Notes under the pieces: model-generated
Databases searched by the model: none
What the model was told of the DNA's origin: nothing
What the model saw: the letters and a program-made list of their open reading frames with translations, nothing else
Shown: positions 16,201 to 20,332 of the stretch, piece by piece
Layout: each line of letters starts with the position of its first letter
Position numbering within the stretch: the first letter of the stretch is position 1
Position numbers and translations under genes: made by a program
From: CAYLLN01 sp036496265
GTDB taxonomy: Bacteria > Planctomycetota > Planctomycetia > Pirellulales > Pirellulaceae
DNA length: 20,332 nt
Direction: 5' to 3'
Assembly: GCA_036496265.1 (NCBI GenBank)
Contig: DASXLL010000060.1
Location: forward strand, 1 to 20,332

Positions 16201-18473
16201 ACCTGGCTGCGGAGGCTACGACCAGCAAGACAGTGGCCTTCACTCCCATGGCGGGGTTAGCAGCCGGGAGCAAAATCGTCGCCACAGCGACCGACAGTAA
16301 TGGCAACACTTCTGAGTTCGGCAGTGGCTTCACATTGCAATTCATAAATGCGGCCCCTGTCATTACGTCCAACGGCGGCGGCGATTCCGCAATCGTTAGC
16401 GTCGCAGAGAATTCCACCGCGGTAACAGACGTCGATGCCACCGATCCTGATGCCGGCCAAACACTCACCTATAGCATTGCCGGCGGAGCAGATGCGGGAA
16501 AGTTTTCGATCGACTCGACGAGCGGCGCGCTAATGTTCATCGTAGCGCCAAACTACGAAAATCCGGCAGATAGTGACACGAACAATATTTATGAGGTCGT
16601 TGTCGGAGTCAGCGATGGTTCTGATACCGATAGTCAGACATTGTCTGTAACGGTGGTGAACGTGAATGAGCCGCCGGTGGCGCAGGACGACGGCTATGAA
16701 ACGTCAGAAGACAGTTCGCTGACGATTGCCGCGCCGGGACTGCTGACCAACGATACGGACCCGGACAGCGGCGATGTCAAAAGCGTTGTGGGCGTGAACG
16801 GCCTGGAAGCCAATGTGGGCCAGCAGATTGTGTTGACTTCAGGCGCGCTACTAACGGCAAACAGCAATGGCAGCTACCAATACGATCCCAACGGCGCTTT
16901 TGAGTTTCTGGGAGCGGGCGAGAGTCAGAACGATTACTTCAGCTATACGATCGCCGATCGGCAAGGAGCCGTGTCGTCTGCGACGGTGACGATTACGGTC
17001 AGAGGCGCCAACGATGCACCAGTGGCGGGGAATGATCAGTTTTCGGTTGATGAAGATACGCTGCTTAGCGTGAATGCGAAGGGCATTCTCGCGAACGATT
17101 ATGACTTGGATGGCGACCAGTTGATGTTGGCGGTGAAGAGTCAGCCGGGGCATGGACAGTTGGTTCTGCGGATGGATGGCAGTTTCACTTACATGCCGCA
17201 GAAGGATTACAACGGGCCGGACGCGTTCACTTATCAACTCAGCGACGGTCAAACGACGAGCAATGTGGCGACCGTGTCGATTTCGGTGAAAGCGGTCAAT
17301 GACCGGCCGGTGGTTACGCTCGGTGGCGATTTGATGATTGATGAAGGGACGGCGTTTTCGGCGCGGGGATCGTTCAGCGACCCCGATAGCGGCGATGCGT
17401 GGACGGCGAGCGTCGATTATGGCGACGGGACGCAACAAGCGTTGGTTCTGGCGGCGGACAAGACGTTTTCGCTCGGTCATGCGTATCGCGATAACGGTTT
17501 GTACACGGTGACGGTGGCGGTTCACGACAGCGGCCCGACAACTGCGACGGCGTCGTTTCAGGTGAGGGCGAGCAATGTCGCGCCGCAGCAATTGACGTGG
17601 GCGGGACCCACGCAGGCGCTCTTGGGCCAGAATGTTGTGTTCACAGGCGGGTTTTCCGATCCCGGCCTGGCCGATACCGAGACAGCGAGCGTCGATTGGG
17701 GCGACGGTTCGATGAGCGATGCGACGGTCACGGGAGGCAGTGGCGTCTGGCAAGTTCTCGCCAGCCATACGTTCTTCGCCAGCGGCACTCATGCGGTCGT
17801 CGTCACGGTAAAAGACGACGATGGCGGTATGGCCACAAAATCAGCGACGATCGCAACGGGTGGAACGGGAGTGTCGAGCGGCGTGCTGACGATCGTTGGC
17901 TCTGAGCAGCGCGACGATCTGAAACTGACGCTTTTGAACCAGACCTTGCTCGTCAGCGGCACGTTGGCCGGAGCCGCCGTCTCCCAAAGTTTTTCGCTGG
18001 CCGGCGTGCAGCGGATCATGGCCGATCTGCACGGCGGAGACGATTCGTTCGCCGTGGATGCGAAAATCAAGCTACCTCTCTTGGTGAACGCCGGCGCGGG
18101 GAACGATGTCGTTCATGCCGGCAGCGGAATCTCAGTGCTGATCGGCGGAACCGGACAGGATTCATTGTATGGCGGCTCGAGAACCGACTTGCTCATCGCG
18201 GGCACAACAGCCTACGACGCCAACTCTGTCGCGCTCGCCGCTATCCTCTCCGAATGGAGCTCATCGCGAACTTTGGCGACGCGCGTCAAAAATCTGCGCA
18301 CGGCAGCGGGAGCCGTGCTGCACGGCACCGGCATCGCACTAGTTGCCGGCAAGACCGTCCTTAACGACGCGAGCGTCGATACGCTGATCGGCAACGGCGA
18401 TTTCGACTGGTTCATGTTTGATGGCAAGAAGGACAAAGTCAAAGACCTCCTTCGCGGCGAGCCGTTCAATTGA
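10206..18473 (+). CDS. Giant secreted multidomain surface protein (LEPR-XLL / SdrD B / SBBP / cadherin / beta-helix / PKD / RTX)
   Basis: The protein has 2,755 residues. The N-terminus is basic (RNRRGRN) and carries LEIRCLLAS at 33-41, a variant of the planctomycete LEPR-XLL leader. An SdrD B-like domain (about 42-160) has the calcium-type loop NDANSNG. Residues about 166-612 are SBBP-like propeller repeats with recurring VDxDP. Cadherin-like units lie at 616-721 and 722-827. Beta-helix modules at 828-1287 and 1288-2050 each open with a GSLRDAI motif and contain many N-x-IGT, NTIGG and NVISGN turns. A third cadherin-like unit is at 2051-2156. Two tandem-95/VCBS-like units (about 2157-2364) precede PKD domains at about 2368-2459 and 2460-2553. 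RTX nonapeptides lie at 2629-2664, with a conserved-looking tail at 2665-2755. No catalytic domain, dockerin or sortase signal was seen. Adhesion or matrix structure is the likely role. The ATG at 10206 lacks a Shine-Dalgarno, but no upstream in-frame start fits better. Confidence 0.93.
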   Translation: MPPSQRNRRGRNSHSRFLAPALQRYRRLTGERLEIRCLLASDIRGLVWNDANSNGLLNSGEPGVSGTLVELVATSDTVIGNSDDQILAGAATDSTGNYVFSAVPDGQYYLRFREEPVGGVGHRFTTADVGSDDSIDSDVIPAEGRSAVFAHVATAPNVIDAGLIEEPTNLAFAFPFNGEKTQQGRAVAVDAQGNLYVGIRSDSNSVDLDPGPAITSVVPFNGDQLVAKYTADGQFLWGTSFGSGQFGSLAVDAQDNVYVTGDLSGNAVFGPGPGATTLPGVSQRAFAAKFDSAGNVLWVRQLQVVSRGIDISVDAAGSAYITGEVAGSSSFNPMAWKLDTNGVQQWQVQGAGATSLSIGQGIYATATTTYITGRFQGTVDLDPSSAVANLTSGGSDDIFLWQLNSVSGAYVSAIRIGGTGSDVGSDLTVSSDGNILLTGYYNGTVDFDPSPAVSSLTASDLQAFVLKLHPDNSLSWVRDAQQGSSAGLGIAVSDSGQVWSTGSFTNSVDFDPAMVSQRLLTSNGGTDCYVWGLDSSGNLLSAYGVGSANYDQANEVALSPSGDRVLVAGNLEGTADFDPEAGTLVLSAIESLNPTSAIDGFLWAITTGVQSVNTAPVITSNGGVDTANISVPENTTAVTDVDATDPDAGTTLTYSINGGADAAKFAINSASGVLTFVSAPNFESPTDSGGNNVYDVIVKVSDGTLTDMQTIAVTVTNVNEAPTITSNGGNASANISVPENTTPVTDVDATDPDAGTTLTYSISGGADAAKFAISSTTGVLSFAAAPDFENPTDADGDNVYQVTVRASDGSLSDTQDVSVTVTDVFEACGMVVSNTNNSGTGSLRDAINCANNKPGTDTISFNIPGSGVHTISPTAALPTITDPVVIDGYTQPGTGQNSSASGFNGTLLIELNGSGAGVGSNGLIVTAGSSTIRGLVINRFSNSGLLLLNGGGNHTEGNFIGTSASGLTAAGNESNGITLDAGSNNNTIGGAAAAARNVISGTLFGSGIEIDTSGNVVAGNLVGVSALGTAALPNQSGVTLFSGTGNVIGTNGDGVNDAAESNVISGNRGSGVAIVSSLQSTPSQNIVAGNYIGTDAAGDAIGNELYGVMTSVTNNTIGPGNVIAFNGSRFGGPGVILLNGTARNTAIVGNSIFSNFGLGIDLHGDGPTPNDQGDADSGDNNLQNFPVISSATVDVTTVRVQYAVPSTTANSAYPLRVEFFKADSDGQEGQAFLGFDTYTAAQAGTSKTAVFTSAAGLAVGDKLVATATDNQGNTSEFSASVAVAAPPCSTVVVNTNDTGAGSLRDAITCANSLPNIDRTGDGTVDPDPITFAISANDPGHFYYRNDAINGGLKNITATTASDDSTISNIDPDWRHSWYSIQVSTPLPALTDPATIDGYSQVGAIANANGVSLADSAVLKMELVEASGSKGSGTSGLSLSGGGSTISGLVIDGFDNHAIQIGSDGNTVAGNFIGTDISGTHSQGNGGDGVNIAAHKGNLVGGAAVTARNLIGNNAGSGIALVSGASQNRVSGNSIFHNAGGIGINEKAGAAGVLVNESAENTVGGTETGAGNLINGNASGILIVGGSAEHNLVLGNSVGPSNDDGVVIRNAHDNTIGGLTSQARNVISGNADTGLLIESTDPSTPSSNNLVQGNYIGTDATGTQKSANSYMGIRLEGADFGGGVKNNVIGGVAAGAGNLISGNDLRGILVQGSLASDNLIQGNFIGTQAGGTGALGNTQVGIELLAGAHDNSIGGPTAGSRNIISANGTAGVWIDGLGSTNNLVQGNRIGTDVTGTLDLGNSSEGVEIWDQASGNSVLQNIVSGNDGEGIILSFGVKQSLIEGNLIGVAADGASPLPNGHHGIFIDGGLNNTIGGTSVGQGNIIAFNGKDGINVSDSSSGADAIFGNSIFSNGELGIDLQSPNDTGIGVTLNDAGDADDGANKLQNFPVITDASVKSAKLSMTYSVPSAISSSSYPLRIEFFKADADGQEGQTFLGFDTYLAAEATTSKTVAFTPMAGLAAGSKIVATATDSNGNTSEFGSGFTLQFINAAPVITSNGGGDSAIVSVAENSTAVTDVDATDPDAGQTLTYSIAGGADAGKFSIDSTSGALMFIVAPNYENPADSDTNNIYEVVVGVSDGSDTDSQTLSVTVVNVNEPPVAQDDGYETSEDSSLTIAAPGLLTNDTDPDSGDVKSVVGVNGLEANVGQQIVLTSGALLTANSNGSYQYDPNGAFEFLGAGESQNDYFSYTIADRQGAVSSATVTITVRGANDAPVAGNDQFSVDEDTLLSVNAKGILANDYDLDGDQLMLAVKSQPGHGQLVLRMDGSFTYMPQKDYNGPDAFTYQLSDGQTTSNVATVSISVKAVNDRPVVTLGGDLMIDEGTAFSARGSFSDPDSGDAWTASVDYGDGTQQALVLAADKTFSLGHAYRDNGLYTVTVAVHDSGPTTATASFQVRASNVAPQQLTWAGPTQALLGQNVVFTGGFSDPGLADTETASVDWGDGSMSDATVTGGSGVWQVLASHTFFASGTHAVVVTVKDDDGGMATKSATIATGGTGVSSGVLTIVGSEQRDDLKLTLLNQTLLVSGTLAGAAVSQSFSLAGVQRIMADLHGGDDSFAVDAKIKLPLLVNAGAGNDVVHAGSGISVLIGGTGQDSLYGGSRTDLLIAGTTAYDANSVALAAILSEWSSSRTLATRVKNLRTAAGAVLHGTGIALVAGKTVLNDASVDTLIGNGDFDWFMFDGKKDKVKDLLRGEPFN
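12051..12368 (+). repeat. Cadherin-like unit 1 of the giant protein (106 residues)
   Basis: This unit encodes residues 616-721, from PVITSNGG to NVNEA. It contains the calcium-type motifs PEN, DVDATDPDAG and DxNxxxDV/VSDG expected of a cadherin-like fold. It is exactly 318 nt long, as are units 2 and 3. Confidence 0.85.
12369..12686 (+). repeat. Cadherin-like unit 2 of the giant protein (106 residues)
   Basis: This unit encodes residues 722-827 and directly follows unit 1 with no linker. It shares SNGG, ISVPENTT and TDVDATDPDAGTTLTYSI with unit 1, with many silent third-position differences. Confidence 0.85.
12687..14066 (+). repeat. Right-handed beta-helix module A
   Basis: This module encodes residues 828-1287. 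It opens with C-G-M-V-V-S-N-T-N and GSLRDAINCAN, continues through beta-helix turns (NFIGT, NTIGG, NVISG, NYIGTD), then NSIFSNFGLGIDLHGDG and LQNFPVI. It closes with a beta-rich segment carrying EFFKADSDGQEGQ and DNQGNTSEF. Module B has the same order of elements. Confidence 0.8.
14067..16355 (+). repeat. Right-handed beta-helix module B (expanded copy)
   Basis: This module encodes residues 1288-2050. It repeats the plan of module A: C-S-T-V-V-V-N-T-N, GSLRDAITCAN, beta-helix turns, NSIFSNGELGIDL, LQNFPVI, EFFKADADGQEGQ and DSNGNTSEF. It holds many more helix turns, so it is about 300 residues longer. Confidence 0.8.
16356..16673 (+). repeat. Cadherin-like unit 3 of the giant protein (106 residues)
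   Basis: This unit encodes residues 2051-2156 and is again exactly 318 nt. It shares PVITSNGG, VDATDPDAG, LTYSIAGGADAGKF and VNVNE with units 1 and 2, but lies about 1,220 residues away, after the two beta-helix modules. Confidence 0.85.
18090..18197 (+). repeat. Four RTX-type nonapeptides near the C-terminus of the giant protein
   Basis: Residues 2629-2664 form four nonapeptides in perfect register: AGAGNDVVH, AGSGISVLI, GGTGQDSLY and GGSRTDLLI. Units 1 and 3 keep the G-x-G-x-D calcium pattern. Unit 2 lacks the aspartate and unit 4 has arginine for the second glycine. This is known of RTX proteins, which bind calcium and often use type I secretion; no secretion genes are in the window. Confidence 0.75.
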
Positions 18474-18552
18474 CGATGGGATGAAAAATCGCTGCCATTG
18501 AGCGTCCAAAAAAGGGCGGCTATGGCAATTTCAACAACCGCCCGGGGTGCGT

Positions 18553-18558
18553 TATACT
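18553..18558 (+). promoter_or_regulatory. -10 box of the tRNA-Arg gene
   Basis: TATACT matches 5 of 6 bases of the -10 consensus and lies 29 bp before the first tRNA base. The -35 is weak (TTTCAA at 18529-18534, 18-bp spacer). A short GGCGG/CCGCC stem follows in the leader before the tRNA. Confidence 0.5.
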
Positions 18559-18587
18559 CTTCAGCGGCGGCTCACAGCCCGCCAGAC

Positions 18588-18661
18588 GCACCCATAGCTC
18601 AATTGGATAGAGCATTGGTCTTCGGAACCAAAGGTTGCAGGTTCGAGTCCTGCTGGGTGTA
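18588..18661 (+). tRNA. tRNA-Arg (anticodon UCG)
   Basis: A full cloverleaf can be drawn. The acceptor arm pairs GCACCCA with TGGGTGT (first pair G-U) and has discriminator A at 18661. The D-arm is GCTC/GAGC, and the anticodon stem is TTGGT/ACCAA with loop CTTCGGA, giving anticodon TCG (reads CGA). The T-arm is GCAGG-TTCGAGT-CCTGC. The 3' CCA is not encoded; CTT follows. A -10 box lies upstream. Antisense ORFs across this gene containing the string GLEP are artefacts of the T-arm. Confidence 0.95.
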
Positions 18662-18713
18662 CTTTGCTACGTAAGGACTTACGTCGATCGACCGGCAAAC
18701 GTGATCGCAAAGT
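18661..18713. repeat. Nested inverted repeats directly after the tRNA
   Basis: ACTTTGC (18661-18667) pairs with GCAAAGT (18707-18713). Inside it, ACGTAAG (18669-18675) pairs with CTTACGT (18678-18684) across a 2-nt GA spacer, followed by the palindrome CGATCG (18685-18690). The outer arm begins on the tRNA discriminator base. There is no T-run, so it is not a classic intrinsic terminator. It could be an attachment-site or excision scar, or an RNA processing structure. Confidence 0.6.
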
Positions 18714-19025
18714 GTACTCATTAAAACATGGATACAGGTGGGTTCGTCCACTCGCCCCCGCTGCTGATTGTTCGTCCAGCTGAGCCAAGTTCAGTTGCCT
18801 TCCGGATGCAATATCAGCCCCACCTGGCAGGTGAGACAAGCGACGGTAGGTTCGAGTCCTACCGCAACGTATCTGCAACACAGCCAAGCGACTGCGGCAT
18901 AACGTGGCCAATGGCCCCGGATTCTCTTTTCGCGCCTCGTTCTGCCAACGTGAGGTTCTCGCTTTATCTCACCTCGGCGTGTCGAACCGGCACGCTCAAA
19001 ACGATTCCGCGCCTTAGAGGTTGAA
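18662..19025. other. Gene-free stretch between tRNA-Arg and the MFS remnant
   Basis: No plausible coding sequence is present in this 364-bp stretch. It holds the nested inverted repeats (18661-18713), the isolated T-arm-like element (18846-18862) and a hairpin CACCT/AGGTG a little upstream of that T-arm. Small ORFs on both strands here lack domains or start signals. Confidence 0.6.
18846..18869 (+). other. tRNA T-arm-like remnant
   Basis: GTAGG-TTCGAGT-CCTAC forms a perfect T-arm, followed by CGCAACG, which could be an acceptor 3' strand. A 13-mer, AGGTTCGAGTCCT, is shared with the tRNA-Arg T-arm (18639-18651 and 18848-18860), but the outer stem pairs differ in a compensated way. This points to a remnant of another tRNA, not a copy of tRNA-Arg. 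No matching D-arm or anticodon arm can be drawn upstream. Confidence 0.4.
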
Positions 19026-19802
19026 GTGAAGAATAGCGACCGCTCTCGCTCTGGAATCATTCTGATCCTGCTCGCGTATATCGGGTTCGTCAGCCCGGGC
19101 CTGCCGGATGCCGTCATAGGCGTCGCTTGGCCGTCTGTTCGGGACACTTTCCGCCTTCCTCAGGGAGCCGCCGGCTTGGTGTTTGTAGCGTCCGGGCTGG
19201 GATATTTCGTCGCGAGCTTCCTATCTGGCCGCCTCACGCATGCGATGGGAATCGGACTACTGCTGGCCGCCAGCACAGCCCTTGTGGCTGCCGCAATGCT
19301 TGAGTTTGCGTTCTCACCAGCGTGGCCGCTGTTTGTCTCATGTGCGGTGGTTCACGGTTTCGGATCTGGGGCCATCGATGCGGGGTTAAACGGATACGCC
19401 GCCCACTATCTGTCAGCGCGGCACATGAACTGGCTCCATGCCTGCTACTGTTTCGGGGCAATGCTCGGTCCGCTGCTCATGACCGCCGTGCTCACCTCTG
19501 GCCGCCTCTTCCAGGAAGGAATCCGCGGCCGAAGGTTTATTTTTCTCCGATCCCGGCCAGCGTCAGGCCCGCATATGCCGCTGCCGGTGTTAGTGCAGTG
19601 TAGAGAGCTGCGGAAAAGCGTCGATGCAGGCGAGCTAAGCGATGAAGAACGCCAAGAGCGGCAAATGAAAAAGTTTCGCGAACTGCAGCACGAGCACTGC
19701 GCCGACTTAAAGCGGGTTCCCGTTTTCCCGTCGGCGACTTTCCCTCGCTGGGGCGTGCGCCGGTGTTTAGCGAGCGGGCATGGAAGGCACTCGAACCGCT
19801 GA
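19026..19802 (+). pseudogene. Truncated MFS transporter (N-terminal five helices only)
   Basis: The reading frame starts with GTG at 19026 behind an AGAGG five bases upstream. Residues 1-160 look like the start of a major facilitator superfamily permease. Hydrophobic helices lie at about 10-33, 47-67, 75-95, 98-120 and 137-157, with typical stretches such as GFVSPGLPDAVIGVAWP and NWLHACYCFGAMLGPLLM. The homology-like character stops abruptly after LTSGR (residue 160, nt 19505). The remaining 98 residues are charged and non-membrane and run through unrelated sequence, overlapping the Imm11-like fragment in another frame. A complete transporter would need about 400 residues and 12 helices. It is most likely a deletion remnant fused to foreign sequence; a functional half-transporter is improbable. 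Confidence 0.7.
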
Positions 19803-19975
19803 TCGGCGCCAGCGTTGAAGCACTGCCGATCAAGCATCCTTCTCAGAAGCCGTATTATGCGATGAATGTGCTGGAGGTTGATTTCGTGGAACGTTCGGCC
19901 ATCGCGGGGTTTTTTGTCGGCAAATTGCCCACTCTAGACCGGGCATTACGTTTTTCGAAAAACCGCGAAACATGA
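19646..19975 (+). pseudogene. Imm11-like (DUF1629) immunity protein fragment
   Basis: In the frame ending at TGA 19973-19975 the sequence reads GDFPSLGRAPVFSERAW, then LEPLIGASVEALPI and PYYAMNVLEVDFVE. These resemble Imm11/DUF1629 immunity proteins of polymorphic toxin systems (from memory, no search run). The frame is closed upstream by TGA at 19643-19645, and no good start codon lies before the motif; the first GTG (19763) cuts through it. Only about 110 codons are open, against roughly 190-200 for the family, and the C-terminal part is missing. It overlaps the non-MFS tail of the preceding ORF in another frame. No toxin gene is visible beside it. A broken, orphaned immunity gene is the best reading; a frameshift from a longer gene is possible. 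Confidence 0.5.
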
Positions 19976-20015
19976 ATCCGCAGGCGGTGTTTGATCATCT
20001 TCTCAGGGAGGATTC

Positions 20016-20261
20016 ATGGCGACACTCATGTGCTTTTTTTCGACCTCTCCCACTGCGCAAGCGCCGCCATCGAGCGAATTATTGAGCATTGACGCCGATT
20101 CGTCGCTGGATGCGCTGTATAAGCTGAAAGATGCGGGCAGGCTGCCGGCTAATTGGCAGTCGCTGTGGGCGCACGTGCTGGTCTGGACAATCGATAATGG
20201 CAAGCAGCGGGGCTTCGAATCGATACGTCTGGCAGACATATTCGAGCTGGCTGCTGCCTAG
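20016..20261 (+). CDS. Small hypothetical protein (81 aa)
   Basis: The function is not recognised. GGGAGGA lies four bases before the ATG, one of the strongest Shine-Dalgarno sites in the window, which supports real translation. The protein is acidic, has no convincing signal peptide or membrane helix, and has an amphipathic, tryptophan-containing middle (LYKLKDAGRLPANWQSLWAHVLVW) and an acidic-helical end (SIRLADIFELAAA). It begins 40 bp after the Imm11-like fragment, so it could be a short partner gene or the cut-down end of something larger. It converges on a minus-strand gene tail with a gap of only six bases. Confidence 0.5.
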   Translation: MATLMCFFSTSPTAQAPPSSELLSIDADSSLDALYKLKDAGRLPANWQSLWAHVLVWTIDNGKQRGFESIRLADIFELAAA

Positions 20262-20267
20262 CCGCCG

Positions 20268-20332
20268 CTAGCTCAACGCCCTAAACCACCGCTTCCAATC
20301 CCCCGTTTGGCGCCGCACATCTGGCAGCCGAA
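20268..20332 (-). CDS. C-terminal tail of an unidentified minus-strand gene
   Basis: The minus strand is open from the right edge to a TAG at 20268-20270. Its last 20 residues are RLPDVRRQTGDWKRWFRALS. The ending WKRWFRALS looks like a genuine protein tail and the frame is convergent with the 81-aa ORF. Too little is present to name a product. Confidence 0.35.
   Translation of the reverse strand, partial: RLPDVRRQTGDWKRWFRALS

Noticed and set aside
12687..16355. CRISPR-like periodic repeats in the beta-helix region
   Set aside because: The periodicity is coding (N-x-IGT, NTIGG turns) with degenerate DNA and no constant repeat length.
16851..17792. 313-aa minus-strand ORF inside the giant gene
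   Set aside because: Arg/His-rich shadow; the plus frame encodes recognisable VCBS-like and PKD domains across it.
18511..18545. Intrinsic terminator of the giant gene (GGGCGG/CCGCCC)
   Set aside because: The stem is only six pairs with a long loop and no T-run follows.
18793..18870. Complete second tRNA ending in the T-arm at 18846
   Set aside because: Only five of seven acceptor pairs form, and no D-arm or 7-nt anticodon loop can be drawn.
18561..19147. Minus-strand ORFs containing GLEPAT and GLEPTV strings
   Set aside because: These are translations of the antisense of tRNA T-arms, a well-known annotation artefact.

Overview
The window looks like chromosomal DNA of a planctomycete, most likely from the Pirellulales and relatives. 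Three things point there: a 2,755-residue secreted repeat protein with an LEPR-XLL-like N-terminus, the layout of the MoxR/DUF58/BatA/VWA operon, and several secreted beta-propeller proteins. This is inferred from gene content; no marker gene is present to fix the taxon.

Left third (1-6019, minus strand): a tightly packed operon read right to left. It encodes a MoxR-family AAA+ ATPase, a DUF58 protein with a VWA metal-ion site, a BatA-like membrane protein with a VWA site, and a membrane protein with a VWA-like segment and a class-I glutamine-amidotransferase-like fold. The last runs off the left edge. The last three genes are joined by ATGA overlaps. The 36-bp gap after moxR is almost entirely a tandem heptamer that supplies repeated Shine-Dalgarno/ATG units. 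MoxR/VWA partnerships usually act as chaperone-like systems at the membrane; the substrate of this one is unknown.

Middle (6222-9656): divergent from the operon is a plus-strand secreted delta-60 repeat protein behind a recognisable promoter. It converges, with a 10-bp gap, on two tandem paralogous secreted PD40/TolB-like propeller proteins on the minus strand. A 549-bp intergenic region with four AAGTTG hexamers follows.

Right-centre (10206-18473): one giant plus-strand gene. From N to C the protein has a basic LEPR-XLL-like leader, an SdrD B-like domain, SBBP-like propeller repeats, two cadherin-like units, two right-handed beta-helix modules, a third cadherin-like unit of the same length, two tandem-95/VCBS-like units, two PKD domains, four RTX-type nonapeptides and a C-terminal domain that looks conserved but unnamed. 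It is probably a surface or matrix adhesin; no catalytic domain was seen.

Right end (18474-20332): a tRNA-Arg(UCG) gene with its own -10 box, followed by nested inverted repeats, an isolated tRNA T-arm-like element, a truncated MFS transporter, an Imm11-like immunity-gene fragment, a small well-initiated ORF of unknown function, and the C-terminal tail of a minus-strand gene. The stretch 18662-19978 reads as a decayed island next to a tRNA. No CRISPR array, transposase, integrase or rRNA was seen.
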